Shown here: one piece after another, positions 17,329 through 27,734 of the stretch
Position numbering within the stretch: position 1 is the stretch's first letter
Layout of the letters: every line of letters begins with the position of its first letter
Source of the DNA: Bacillus thuringiensis
Lineage (GTDB): Bacteria > Bacillota > Bacilli > Bacillales > Bacillaceae_G
Direction: 5' to 3'
Length of the DNA stretch: 64,000 bases
Assembly: GCF_022095615.2 (NCBI RefSeq)
Contig: NZ_CP155560.1
Span: forward strand, 434,001 to 498,000
Position numbers and translations under genes: made by a program
The notes under the pieces: model-generated
What the model was told of the DNA's origin: nothing
Seen by the model: the letters and a program-made list of their open reading frames with translations, nothing else
The model's database searches: none

Positions 17329-18558
17329 CTACTTACTCTCAACTTGAACATACATCATGTGATCAGCTGTTGAGTTTCCAATACGAACTTTATATTTTCC
17401 TTTTTCATAAGTATTTACTACATGAGATTCGACTGTTTCTTGAATTTCTTCATCTAAATTTAGATCTGATTTTAATAGAGTCGGCCATTTCATTGCCAAA
17501 GCTACTGTCGCATCATTATTATCTAAGAAAATAATTTTAAAACTATCTTCATTTATTGGAACAATATAAAATTGAGCTTTTAATGAACCTTCTGGCAAGT
17601 ACATTCCATTATCCACCAATCTTACAACCCCACCAACTTCCGCGTATTTTAAATTAGTATTATACTTTTTATTTACTTCATTAATTAAAGATTGCGCTTG
17701 AATGGAGCTTGAGTTATTAACTACCTTTGAAGATTCATACCATTCTTTATTAAAAGTGAACTCATTTGATATTAGTTTTTCATCTAAAATGTCTGGTTTC
17801 GTTTCAGGTTTTGGGTCTGGCTTTACTTCTGGTTTCGTTTCAGGTTTTGGATCTGGCTTCACCTCTGGTTTTTCTTCTGGTTTTGTTTCAGGCTTTGGAT
17901 CTGGCTTTACTTCTGGCTTAGTCTCTTTTTCTACTGCATTAATAGAGTTATATAAGAACTGGCTATATTGTTCACGAGTTACATGTGCATAGGGTGAATA
18001 CATCTTACCGCCTGTACCAATTGTAACGCTATTTTCTTCTAATGCATTAATTGCATTATATGCCCACGAGTTTTTATCCACGTCAGTGAATGATGTTGTT
18101 TTAGTAGCTTTAAATTTAAAAGCATTTGTAAGTACTTGCGCCATTTGTTCACGAGTTAAGACATCATCTGGACCATATTTCCCTTCACCATACCCACTTA
18201 CTAGACCAGCTTTAGCAAGTGCTAAGATTTCCTTCTCAAACATATGTCCTTTAATATCGTTGAATGGATTTTTGAAGCTAGCATCTGCATCTGCTGGTTT
18301 TACATATGCATAAATCATGCGAGCGACTTGTCCACGAGTTACATTGTCACCAAATCCAAAAACATTATTTCCGTATCCTGCTACTACTTTACGGTTTGCT
18401 AGATCATAGATTGCTTTTGTAGACCAATGATTTGCTGGAACATCATTGAATTTTAATGAGTCTGTGTTATCAGCCTTAGCAGTAAAAGCTCCTGCTCCTA
18501 GTAATGATGTACCCATAATTGTTAATGCTGTTGCTGTTTTTAAAAGTTTGTTTGCCAT
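17329..18558 (-). CDS. SLH-domain surface protein
   Basis: A 409-residue secreted protein. Start at 18558 (MANKLLKTATALTIMG) with GGAGG nine bases upstream; signal peptide at residues 1-29. Three S-layer-homology domains cover about 30-190 (FNDVPANHWSTKAIYDLANR, FNDIKGHMFEKEILALAKAG, FTDVDKNSWAYNAINALEEN), each with the TRGQ/TREQ motif. They bind pyruvylated secondary cell wall polymer. A Pro/Lys/Glu linker of near-identical nine- to ten-residue repeats follows (PEVKPDPKPETK). The C-terminal domain of about 130 residues is unknown. It could be a wall-docked adhesin or pilus base anchor. Confidence 0.88.
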   Translation of the reverse strand: MANKLLKTATALTIMGTSLLGAGAFTAKADNTDSLKFNDVPANHWSTKAIYDLANRKVVAGYGNNVFGFGDNVTRGQVARMIYAYVKPADADASFKNPFNDIKGHMFEKEILALAKAGLVSGYGEGKYGPDDVLTREQMAQVLTNAFKFKATKTTSFTDVDKNSWAYNAINALEENSVTIGTGGKMYSPYAHVTREQYSQFLYNSINAVEKETKPEVKPDPKPETKPEEKPEVKPDPKPETKPEVKPDPKPETKPDILDEKLISNEFTFNKEWYESSKVVNNSSSIQAQSLINEVNKKYNTNLKYAEVGGVVRLVDNGMYLPEGSLKAQFYIVPINEDSFKIIFLDNNDATVALAMKWPTLLKSDLNLDEEIQETVESHVVNTYEKGKYKVRIGNSTADHMMYVQVESK

Positions 18559-18760
18559 TGTTAGTTCCTCCAAATATATTAGTTTTTTCATAGATTCCTT
18601 TATTGTACCGAATTTAAATATAAAATCCAGATACTTTAACATATAAATTAACGAATTTATATTTTTTTATAACCGCTGTTCTATATGGAAAATATCACCA
18701 TACAGAAATAGGCTTGTAAAGTATTTTTATATGTTTATTTTTAGATATATTTTTCTGGCA

Positions 18761-18790
18761 AAAAAACTACACTTTTCAGTATAGTTTTTT
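18761..18790. terminator. Bidirectional-looking terminator
   Basis: AAAAAACTA / TAGTTTTTT flank a 12-base loop. It lies between the pseudopilin-like gene (18817-19212) and the SLH gene and may end the pseudopilin transcript. Confidence 0.5.
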
Positions 18791-18816
18791 ACCACTTTTT
18801 ATACATATTAGTATTT

Positions 18817-19212
18817 TCAACGGAAATAGATTTGTCCCATTCCATCTTTGTTAGCCCATATCGGCGCTTTCACACTATCAATCCCTATCATTTTAAAAAT
18901 AAAGAAGTGATGTTCAGCTTTTATCTTAAAATTTAATGGCTGATTATGATCTACGCGCCCTTTAGTATATTCATATTTCCATCCATCCATATTCTGCTCT
19001 TTCATTTTCTTCTCTATATCAGGAATTAGATTTACGTTTTTCCCTTCATATGTGTACTGAAAACCACCTGTTTGTTCTGCTAACTCTACTGTACTAGAAG
19101 CAAAATCATGTGCCTTTACTAACTGCATTCCATACAGTACACCTTCTGGTATAAGAGTTATCAATAATAAAGAAAGCGTTAGAAAAAGCGCTGTTGTTAC
19201 TGTATTTTGCAT
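18817..19212 (-). CDS. Pseudopilin-like Tad-locus protein
   Basis: A 131-residue protein with one N-terminal hydrophobic helix (TALFLTLSLLLITLIPEGV) right after a very short polar start, followed by a soluble domain ending QIYFR. This is the layout of TadE-type or Gram-positive pseudopilins. Gram-positive Tad loci usually carry one or two such genes. It ends a four-gene run with the genes at 19238, 19703 and 21222. No diagnostic motif; assignment rests on topology and context. Confidence 0.55.
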   Translation of the reverse strand: MQNTVTTALFLTLSLLLITLIPEGVLYGMQLVKAHDFASSTVELAEQTGGFQYTYEGKNVNLIPDIEKKMKEQNMDGWKYEYTKGRVDHNQPLNFKIKAEHHFFIFKMIGIDSVKAPIWANKDGMGQIYFR

Positions 19213-19237
19213 TTCTTACACACCTACTTTTTCTTAT

Positions 19238-19687
19238 TTATTTCACGTTTCCTCCAGCTTTCTTGTTGTCAGAATCCGCTTCATAAATAAATATGTGTTT
19301 TGCGTTACTCTTAATGCTGCCTTTCTTTTCATCAAATTGTTTAGTATAACTAGCAGCTTCGGCTTCTCCTTCAACCGCAATCATTGCAGGTTGCTCTTGT
19401 ACAGCATGTACAGAAAACTCTCGTTTTGATGCCGGATCTTTAAATGTTGCATTTTGGTTATAAGACTTTTCAAATTCTTTCTTTGCGATTTCTGGTTCAA
19501 TAGTAATTTCTTCTTGCGCTCGTAGAACACCTACTTTTACGGCTTTATCCATTGCTGTACTTCCAGCGCGTTCTAATGCAGACTTATTATCTGTGTGTGT
19601 TGTATCTCCAATAATCATATCTGTCATTAAGAATAAACAGCCAACAAATAATAATAATGAGGCGGCACCTATAATAAATTTTTGCAT
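19238..19687 (-). CDS. Pseudopilin-like Tad-locus protein
   Basis: A 149-residue protein with an N-terminal membrane helix (FIIGAASLLLFVGCLFLM) and a charged outer domain with a Lys/Asp-rich C-terminal tail. ATG with AGGGGAG upstream. It sits 25 bases before the gene at 18817-19212. Topology fits a minor pilin or a machine component facing the wall. Not recognised by motif. Confidence 0.5.
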   Translation of the reverse strand: MQKFIIGAASLLLFVGCLFLMTDMIIGDTTHTDNKSALERAGSTAMDKAVKVGVLRAQEEITIEPEIAKKEFEKSYNQNATFKDPASKREFSVHAVQEQPAMIAVEGEAEAASYTKQFDEKKGSIKSNAKHIFIYEADSDNKKAGGNVK

Positions 19688-19702
19688 CTCTCTTCACTCC
19701 CC

Positions 19703-21202
19703 TTAATTTTCAGACTTCCGAAAACGAAATCCACTTAAAATGGAACTTTTCTTTTGGTTCAACAATTGGTTTGGTAGCAATAGTTCTGCTAGTTCCTTCA
19801 TTATTTCTTCAAGCTCTTTATAATAGTTCCGACTAGATAGCAACGTACTACTATTTAATTGAGATTCAAATACATCTTCTATCTCATATGATAGTAAAGC
19901 AGTTAATAACTTATCTCCTAAACATTCCTCTACTACTTCATGCTTTAAAAGTGCAGGAGAAAACTTATTCCCAATGATTCTCGTTTTCTCTAAAGCTAAG
20001 TAAGAAACGAGCTTTCTCTCTTTTTGTGTAAGGGGATGCGCTATCTTTAGCAATTGATGCAGATCTGGTTCCGCTACAAAGAAGATATAATCTGCCATTT
20101 CGCATACTTCATGGTATAAATCTTTATCCCAATCGTACCCCGCATCAATAATAGATATAGGTGCTTCTTGGTTAGCCAATAAAACCTTAATAAAATGGTC
20201 AAAGTCCTGCTCTGTCTCGTTTTTCAGCTCTTGGTCCACTATAGGATTCTTTACAATATAATTTATTCTTCCTTGCTTCCATTTTGGAATTGATAATATA
20301 TCAGATTCCTTCTGTAGCATCTCCTTATATCGCTGCAACATAAATTCACTACGATAGTTTTCTGGTGCTTCTGTATATCCCTTTAATAAAGGATAAGTAT
20401 AGCCATCATCATATAGATTCTCTATATAATTCACATCAATCTGTAGTTCATTTAAGTAAGCAGTTAAAAGATGTGAAACAAAAGTTGCACCACTTCTTCT
20501 GTTCATGCTGGCAATAACAATTGTTCTTCTCGGAATAGCAATACCTATTTGTTTTTCATATACCGGCTCAAAAGCCAATTTATACTGTTTTTTTATAATG
20601 GGTGCTTTTGGCGTCTCATCTGGAACAGACTTACGCTTTTGTTTGTTTTTAAATAGTTTGTTGGAATTAGAGGAAGGTTCATTGTTGCCACCTTTCTTTA
20701 ATTCACTTGATACTTCCTCTTCTTCCTCATCAACAGGAATTTCGGGCAACTTTGTTTGTTGTGGTGCCTGACTTGCTCCTACAATTTCTGCTACATTTTT
20801 AATATCCGACTCCTGTAGCAGCTGCGGGATTACTTTATTATCAATATCAATTTTACGAGAGTTAAAAATGTCATAGATACCTAGATAAATCAGTTTTGCC
20901 AAAAACTCATCATCATTTTCACGTTCTGTAAATACCACTATACGAATATCCCGATTAAATCGAATATCTCTTAGTTTCTGTAAAATAATTAATTCACGTT
21001 TCTCCTCATGTCCCGCATCAATATTTAATCGTTTGTCATTAATACATAGAATATCGGGTTGTTCCATATCTAGAATTTCATCAAGATACTTGATGTGCAT
21101 CACATCACTATCAGCTACTTCAAATCCCGCACCAGTAAAATCCTCACGTAAATATGCCGTATATACAGTATCACTAATAGCTAAAACGATTTTTTTCAAC
21201 AT
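19703..21202 (-). CDS. TadZ/CpaE-like ATPase with receiver-like domain
   Basis: A 499-residue protein. The first 130 residues resemble a response-regulator receiver fold (IVLAISDTVYTAYLRE; DILCINDKR; RIVVFTERENDDEF), as in CpaE. A Lys/Ser/Pro-rich linker follows (about 145-195), then a MinD/ParA-like domain with a degenerate P-loop (IASMNRRSGATFVSHLL, no Lys in the usual GKS) and ISIIDAGYDWDKDLY. The degenerate P-loop suggests a structural or ATP-binding role without hydrolysis. It pairs with the shorter TadZ at 12091-12912. ATG with AGGAGG upstream. Confidence 0.7.
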   Translation of the reverse strand: MLKKIVLAISDTVYTAYLREDFTGAGFEVADSDVMHIKYLDEILDMEQPDILCINDKRLNIDAGHEEKRELIILQKLRDIRFNRDIRIVVFTERENDDEFLAKLIYLGIYDIFNSRKIDIDNKVIPQLLQESDIKNVAEIVGASQAPQQTKLPEIPVDEEEEEVSSELKKGGNNEPSSNSNKLFKNKQKRKSVPDETPKAPIIKKQYKLAFEPVYEKQIGIAIPRRTIVIASMNRRSGATFVSHLLTAYLNELQIDVNYIENLYDDGYTYPLLKGYTEAPENYRSEFMLQRYKEMLQKESDILSIPKWKQGRINYIVKNPIVDQELKNETEQDFDHFIKVLLANQEAPISIIDAGYDWDKDLYHEVCEMADYIFFVAEPDLHQLLKIAHPLTQKERKLVSYLALEKTRIIGNKFSPALLKHEVVEECLGDKLLTALLSYEIEDVFESQLNSSTLLSSRNYYKELEEIMKELAELLLPNQLLNQKKSSILSGFRFRKSEN

Positions 21203-21221
21203 ACTTAACCTCCTACAAACT

Positions 21222-22175
21222 CTAACGTTGGATTAAAATCATATTTTCAATTGGAATCTGTGCCTGAAGATGAATCTTCCCAATAATCTCATTCAGAATA
21301 TACTCGATTTCAACTTGTTCCATTGGACGTGGAGCCCCAAAATCAGAATTTAGTTTTACTCGTATTTCTAATCGATCTTGTATCTCATGTAAAGGTGTAT
21401 CAAGAAAAAGAATGCTGTAGTATAAAACACCATCTTCAATATTTTTTTGAATAATATCCTTTGTTTGATAAATAAATGTAACCTCAGCAACCTCAATAAA
21501 AGGATCGTCAATTGTTACTTTACTATTCCAATTTAAATTCCAAATCTCACAATTCTCTTCTACATGCACAACAACTCCGTTAATTGAAGGCGTAATAGCA
21601 AAAAGACGATCTATAGGAGCTTTGGTTAACGAGGTAATATCACCTTTTTCTAATTCAAAACCTTTTTCCAATCGCTCATGTTCAAAAGCACATTCAGCAC
21701 CAGCGAATGCGATTTCACAGAATACTTGTTCTAGTAATGGATGAATCCCCTCATATGTTCGTACGGCAAACACACAGAACTCCTGTGTTTCATCAGTTCG
21801 AATGATCTCGTATAATTCAAATTCAGATGCATTTGCTAAGGCAAAAGGAATATCTTTTATAAAGTTAGGATCAGTATATAAAGTGTCTGGAATTTGTGTT
21901 TCAGGATGATGTATAAACTCTAGGCAAAGTTGATACCCTTTTAAAAACGCATTCTTAGCTGCTGCTGGGAATAAAGTTTCAAAACGTTTTACATTATTTT
22001 TAAATTTTTGTTCTTCAACTTCGTTATTAAATTCTCTTTCTTGTAAGATATTCGTTCTATTACCTAACTGCAAAAAGTAATGATTAATCATTCGATTAAT
22101 ACTTTCCTCAAATGTTGTATTATCCTCACAATACTTTGTAAATCTCTTTTTACTCAGGTTTATAATTTCATTCAT
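21222..22175 (-). CDS. Unknown soluble protein, first gene of upstream Tad run
   Basis: A 317-residue protein I do not recognise. The start at 22175 (MNEIINLSKKRF) was chosen because GAGAGGGAG lies ten bases upstream. No signal peptide or membrane segment; mixed alpha/beta with an acidic composition. A leader hairpin of the shared family (22217-22253) stands just upstream and 19 bases separate the gene from the receiver-ATPase gene, so it is co-transcribed with pilus-machine genes. A cytoplasmic role in pilus assembly or control is inferred. Confidence 0.6.
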   Translation of the reverse strand: MNEIINLSKKRFTKYCEDNTTFEESINRMINHYFLQLGNRTNILQEREFNNEVEEQKFKNNVKRFETLFPAAAKNAFLKGYQLCLEFIHHPETQIPDTLYTDPNFIKDIPFALANASEFELYEIIRTDETQEFCVFAVRTYEGIHPLLEQVFCEIAFAGAECAFEHERLEKGFELEKGDITSLTKAPIDRLFAITPSINGVVVHVEENCEIWNLNWNSKVTIDDPFIEVAEVTFIYQTKDIIQKNIEDGVLYYSILFLDTPLHEIQDRLEIRVKLNSDFGAPRPMEQVEIEYILNEIIGKIHLQAQIPIENMILIQR

Positions 22176-22216
22176 AGCCTGGATTCTCCCTCTCAAATGT
22201 TATATATACAAAAAAA

Positions 22217-22253
22217 GACACACCAATGGCAGGTTATGTGCCTTCGGTGTGTC
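22217..22253 (-). promoter_or_regulatory. Leader attenuator hairpin H4
   Basis: Arms GACACACC / GGTGTGTC with an inner GGCA / TGCC stem, followed on the minus strand by seven T. It shares TAGCTAAA and GGACACACC on the 5' side with H1, so the two pilus-machine operons have the same leader type. Confidence 0.7.
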
Positions 22254-22259
22254 CGTTTA

Positions 22260-25200
22260 GCTAGAAATTAAATCTATTAATTTGTATATTAATCTTGAAT
22301 AATTGTCATTCACACATAAGAATAAAGCTATAATTTTTAAAAGTCAATAGCTTTATTGCATTCTTGTGCACATATAACTATTCCTCTTTCTCTATACTTC
22401 CATGTATCTAAACTCAAAAATACAGTTAATTACACAAACTTCTATATTAATCAAACAATTTTTAAAATAATACAATGTACAGAAGATTATTTACTAAAAA
22501 TCTGCAATTATTATAACAAAATCTCGTAATTTTATTTACGATTATTTTTTTAAAACTACTTAACATACAATCGTCTCCATATTAATATTATGTAAACAAT
22601 AAAAAGCTTATTTTATTAAGTACACTCACATTCATATATAAACCGACATTAATATGTAAAGAAAAATCCAAGGAGAATTGTTAATTTCATATCAACATTT
22701 TAATAGAATAAGTATATATTAGATATCATTAATATCTTATAAGATACACTTCTTAATAGAATAAATTTTAAATAACCATCTGTTAATAGCAATATACATT
22801 TAGATTTTTATCATCTTCATGTAGAAAAACTATTACATTTCAATAAATTCTCTTAACAGACCACTATATTCAAAAGATTACTCCAAGAGATCTCGAGCTT
22901 TCGTAAAAAACACTATAATCTTTATATATTATTCAACTTTTGAAACTCCATTATCTCTGTTATTGATGTCGTATGAACAAGAAAACCCCTTTTCGCACCC
23001 TAAACTCACATCGACATATCAACTGACATTGATATGTCGAACGAAAACCGAAAAGAAATGTTAATTTTATATCAACAGTTTTCATGCAATAAATACAAAT
23101 ACTCATTAATAATTTAAAAATACGTTTTAACGGTAATATTATTCATAGCTATTAATGCTGTAATATAAACATTTAATAAATTAATTGCTTATTAACTAAA
23201 TATAAAACTTCTAATCAAATGCAAATCTCAATCTATTAATAAACTATCACATTAACATTTTATCCTTTTGGTTAACATGAAGTTAACAATAGAATATAGT
23301 AAAGTATTTAAATTCAATTTTATGTTAATAATAGTAGTGCAGATATTTGCAACAGATCCAACCAATCATTGTTTACATGTTAATTATACACACGAAATCA
23401 AGCAATTATACATTCAGATTCTTGTCACTTTCATTTAAACTAACTTTCACATGTCATTCAAATCATTTAATGCATTACTTATTTAAATGATTACTACAAG
23501 AGGCCTGGAGCTTGTGTACAAAATACCAAGATGTTTATATACCATTTGAACTTTCAAAACTACATTATCCCTATTATTGATGTCATTTGAATAAGAAAAT
23601 CCCCCTTTGAAACACGCACTCACATTGACATATCAACTGACATTGACATGCAATCATAAAACCTACCATAAATGTTAATTTCATATCAATACACTAGGTA
23701 CATTAACTATAAATATCTATTAACAACCCTATAGGAAAACACTTTTTTAATAGCTATCAATTCTGTAACTCGATCTTCTAATAAATAAATTTATTTATTT
23801 ATTTATTAATTACTTAAATACTTATCACAAGATATAAAACTTCTAATCATATGTACACAGTTCCATCTATCAATACTTTATATGAAACTATCGTATTAAT
23901 ATTTCATTACTATGGTTGACATGAAATTGACATTAGGTTCTAGTAAGGTGTTTTAATATCAATCTCATGTTAACGATAGGAGTATAGATTTGAGGAATTA
24001 TACATTCAGATCCTCGCCACTTTCATTTAAGCTAACTTTTACATGTAAATCAAGCCTTATAGCGTACTACTTATACCATTTCAAGAGACCTGAAGCTTTT
24101 CTACAAAATACCACATTGTTTATAAACGATTGAATTCTCAAAGCTACGTTATCTCTGTTATCGATGTTTTATAAACAAAAAACATCTTCTTCACAACACA
24201 CACTCACATTGACATATAAGCTGATATTGACATGTAATGCCGTAACTTAAAGTGATATGTTAATTTCATATCAACAACTGCAACGCAATAAGTACAAATA
24301 CTCATTAATAGCTCTATTAAAAACAATTTATAATAGGGTATTGCCAATAGCTATTAATTCTGTAACTTGAACTTCTAACCATGTAAAAAGTTCAAGTTAT
24401 CAATAACCTATATACAACTACCGCATTTACATTTTATTCGTTTGGTTGACATGAAATTGACAATGAACTATAGTAATGTGTTTAAATATCGATCTCATGT
24501 TAATAATAGAAGTTTAGATCTTTGTAACAGAATCAGTCAATAATTAATTATATGTTCGTTCATCCGCTAAATTAAGCATTATTAAAGAGGTGTTAAAAGG
24601 CTTATTCGGTTAATTTGGATGAGTCTTTCTTATATTTGATTCCATATACATAAGAACATCACCAATACAACGATAGCTAATGATGGTTCAGTTGACAAGA
24701 CATTGATATTTATCCACCAAAAACCAGTTCTATGTCAATGTCACATCTTATATTAATGTCAGTAAGGGTGAAATTTCATCCAAAATGAGTGATTTCAACC
24801 TTTAACAACAGCTGTCTTGTTGAAAATTAAACAAATAACAGCTTGTGATTGTTTGAAAATCGCGAGTGTTAACACGGTGACATAAATCTATCTTAAATAT
24901 TCCATACACTATTAAAATACACGTAAATATCCTATTGATCGTGACATAGAGTAGGCATTAAACCTTAAAGTCGATTCACATTAATTCTAATCCTATATTC
25001 CTAGCAGTATTTTATAAGGACAAATATTGCTAATTTGGTTATATTATTACCTTTTTTTCTAGCTATTATACATTATTATTTAAATTCCCTAGCTTACATT
25101 AGTTGATTTTTCCGCACTATCATTGATTATCTCCTCATAACTTGTTTACAAAATACCTATATTTCCTTATCATTAGTATTAAGTAACGTATTTTGTTAAT

Positions 25201-25500
25201 CTCATGGCAACTATCAGTAATCTTGCTAACATAAAAGATAGTGTTATCCATTGATAGAACATTGCCATTTATATACTTTAGGGTGACAATAGTATCAACA
25301 AGTCCAGCGTATACTATTTAGATAGGTAATGTTCTGTTAACAAATATTCGATTACATGTTAATTTTATATTTCATGTGAGTTACTGAATACATAGGGATT
25401 TGCATACATATTAGCGAAATACTACCTAACATGTTAATTTCAGTCCACATGTTAATTTCAAATTGAGTGTTCATGAGCTGATTTTTAAGGAGGTTGTTAC
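22260..25500. repeat. Long non-coding region of degenerate direct repeats
   Basis: More than 3 kb without a gene, strongly AT-rich. At least four related units recur near 22620, 22996, 23605 and 24196. Each begins with ACTCACAT(T)GACATAT-like sequence, then ACTGACATTGACATG-like, then TTAATTTCATATCAACA about 40-60 bases on. A second block with TTGACATGAAATTGACA recurs near 23270, 23912 and 24446. Unit spacing is about 0.4-0.6 kb. The words GTTAATTTCA and ACATGTTAAT recur to 25465 and again at 28910. It sits next to tubY and could be an origin, a partition site or a regulator-binding array. Confidence 0.65.
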
Positions 25501-25501
25501 A

Positions 25502-26242
25502 ATGATTGAACAAAAAAGCGAATCACATGACCATCAAATTAACGATGATGACATATTAGATGATAATATTTTTGAAAAGGCATGGCGAATAACTGAATTC
25601 TCTAAACTAGTTGGACGTCATCACAATACTGTTTATAATTGGTTCAATATTTTAGAGGAAAAAGGGCTCCACGAAACGTTAAGAACCCAAAATACAAATG
25701 AAAAACTTTATAATACATTAGATCTTGAAATTGCTCTATTTATTAAGCAAAAAAGGGATGAGAAATGGTCTTTAGATGCAATTATTGACCTATTACCACA
25801 CCAATTCGATTTAAGACCTGTATCACCAGAAAATCAATCAAATGAAGTGTCTACTGAATTAAACCTTCAGGCCACTGCAGAAATCATTGAAAAAATGGTA
25901 GCTAAACAGTTAGAAGAAAAAATAAAACATATTGAGTCTCGTTACGAAGAGAGGGTAGACAGTATACTTAAACAGTTACCACAACCCGAAGATGCAGAAA
26001 CCATAAAATTACGTCAGCGCCAAGATAGACTTGATAATTTCATTATTGAGCATAGGGCACGTCAGGAGTTAAGAAAGCAGGCTGAAGGCCTGTGGAATAG
26101 TAAAGCTGAAGAGGAACGTACTAGAAAGGTAGGATGGTTTAAAAAAGAGGAAGATTTGGGTAAAAAACAACTCTTCATTGAACAGTATATACAGGATAAT
26201 ATAATTGATTATATAAAATCTCTTATGAATTCTGTGGAATAA
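25502..26242 (+). CDS. tubY: TubY-like MerR/HTH regulator of tubZ partition
   Basis: A 246-residue DNA-binding protein. The start at 25502 has AAGGAGG eight bases upstream. A MerR-like winged helix covers about residues 30-85 (WRITEFSKLVGRHHNTVYNW; ALFIKQKRDEKWSLDAIIDL). A coiled coil lies at about 130-170, and the C-terminus is amphipathic and charged. TubY is the third component of type III (TubZ) partition in B. cereus-group plasmids. It converges with tubZ and shares a terminator with it. Its upstream region is the repeat-rich stretch, which it may bind. Confidence 0.75.
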   Translation: MIEQKSESHDHQINDDDILDDNIFEKAWRITEFSKLVGRHHNTVYNWFNILEEKGLHETLRTQNTNEKLYNTLDLEIALFIKQKRDEKWSLDAIIDLLPHQFDLRPVSPENQSNEVSTELNLQATAEIIEKMVAKQLEEKIKHIESRYEERVDSILKQLPQPEDAETIKLRQRQDRLDNFIIEHRARQELRKQAEGLWNSKAEEERTRKVGWFKKEEDLGKKQLFIEQYIQDNIIDYIKSLMNSVE

Positions 26243-26244
26243 TA

Positions 26245-26274
26245 AAAAAGTCTGGAGCTTAGTCCAGACTTTTT
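26245..26274. terminator. Shared terminator of tubY and tubZ
   Basis: Perfect stem AAAAAGTCTGGA / TCCAGACTTTTT with a six-base loop. It stands between the convergent tubY and tubZ stop codons and has T-runs in both directions. Confidence 0.85.
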
Positions 26275-26275
26275 A

Positions 26276-27730
26276 TTATTTTGTAGTACCAAACATCTTA
26301 TCAGGATCTAGAAAATCTGCTAAATCTTCTTCTTCATTTGCTCCAGCATTATTATTTTCTTCGTCACTACCCATATCGATAAAATCTCCAAATGCAAAGC
26401 CTAAATCCTCATCCTCATCAATACTTTCGATAGTACTAATTTGAGACTTAGTAAACTGAATTTGGCTTTGTCTTTCTTTAAACTCATTAAATTCTTCAAC
26501 TAAACCTTTAGATAATCTCGATGGTAATGCATCAGTTTTATAGAACGTATATACACTTCCTAAGAAATCATTTTTACTTACCAAATATCCATTAAACACT
26601 GTACCGTTTATTGGGAGATTATTTGAAACTTCTACCTTTGCATCATCCATAAAGGAATCATTAATATTTTTTTGCTCATCTAAGATAGCAAGCATACCAA
26701 AATGATGTACTTTTGACGCTTCTACAGAACCATCGTTATTCTTCTTCATCAAATCAATTGGGGGATGGAAAGAGCTACCTCTTAATGATTCTTGGAACAT
26801 CTCGATAATTGCATGGCTATTTTCTATCTGGTTCATATTACGTGAAACCTTATTAATTACTAAACAGCCCGTTTTCTCAAGTAAAATACGCTTAAAGTCT
26901 TGAGAATCGAGTATTACAGATGTACCAGATCCATTGGCAGCGGTATTTAGCTCATGAATAATTTCACTAATGCGTTGATTTGCATAATCCCGTGAATTGG
27001 CGATACCTTTTTTCTCATTTTCATTTAATCCCTTAAATTCATCGTAGAAGTGCTGGTTATCAGCAAATACTACAAAGGCTATACCTTTGGATTTATCATT
27101 TGCTAATTTCCAAATCTCCTGTGAAAATTTATTTACTTGTCGTAATACATCCGGCCCATCTGCTCGTACGGGAAGTGTTACAACAATCCCCATTTTAATA
27201 AAATCTTTGCGCTCAATAGCATTTTCAAATGCAATTCTAGCAAACTTTGCTTGATTTGCTTTGATTTCAGACATTGGATATTGCTGCGCAACTTTTTGTA
27301 ATTCTTGTCTGATTACTGGTTTGTTATGAAAAGCCGAAAATTCTTCAATAGCTTTAATGATTGTAGAAGTTCCTGTTCCTCCACCTAAACCCGCAAAGAA
27401 TAGAACAAGTTCATCAGAAGGTCTTACACGTTCAGTAATAAATTCTTTTAATTTATCTTTTGCTTCCTCATTTGAATCAAGAACTTTTACCGCACGTTCA
27501 GGGTTTTTACCTAAACCACCTAATTTAAGTGAAACTTGATTACTTTTTGGTACATTTTTTAATTCAGCTAGATCTCCATCATTACTATTTAGTGCTAAGC
27601 AATTATATACTGCTGTGCCATCTGTATGTGTATATTCCGCAAATTTATCTACCATTCTAGTACCAGCTTGACCAAATCCAACCATTGTCATTTTGACTGC
27701 TACTTCATTTTTCAAGAAGTTTTTTGCCAT
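26276..27730 (-). CDS. tubZ: TubZ tubulin/FtsZ-like partition GTPase (RepX type)
   Basis: A 484-residue cytomotive GTPase that forms treadmilling filaments and moves plasmid DNA bound by TubR; in pXO1 the homologue is called RepX and is needed for maintenance. The tubulin signature GLGGGTGTS (about residues 110-118) and N-terminal GFGQAGTRMVDKF nucleotide-binding loop are visible. The acidic C-terminal tail (about 430-484) is where TubR contacts are expected. Length equals that usual for plasmid TubZ. ATG with AAGGAGA upstream. It follows tubR in the same operon after four bases. Confidence 0.95.
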   Translation of the reverse strand: MAKNFLKNEVAVKMTMVGFGQAGTRMVDKFAEYTHTDGTAVYNCLALNSNDGDLAELKNVPKSNQVSLKLGGLGKNPERAVKVLDSNEEAKDKLKEFITERVRPSDELVLFFAGLGGGTGTSTIIKAIEEFSAFHNKPVIRQELQKVAQQYPMSEIKANQAKFARIAFENAIERKDFIKMGIVVTLPVRADGPDVLRQVNKFSQEIWKLANDKSKGIAFVVFADNQHFYDEFKGLNENEKKGIANSRDYANQRISEIIHELNTAANGSGTSVILDSQDFKRILLEKTGCLVINKVSRNMNQIENSHAIIEMFQESLRGSSFHPPIDLMKKNNDGSVEASKVHHFGMLAILDEQKNINDSFMDDAKVEVSNNLPINGTVFNGYLVSKNDFLGSVYTFYKTDALPSRLSKGLVEEFNEFKERQSQIQFTKSQISTIESIDEDEDLGFAFGDFIDMGSDEENNNAGANEEEDLADFLDPDKMFGTTK

Positions 27731-27734
27731 TATT

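Noticed and set aside
22260..25500. CRISPR array as explanation for the repeats
   Set aside because: Repeat units are hundreds of bases long and degenerate, without regular short spacers, and no cas genes are present.
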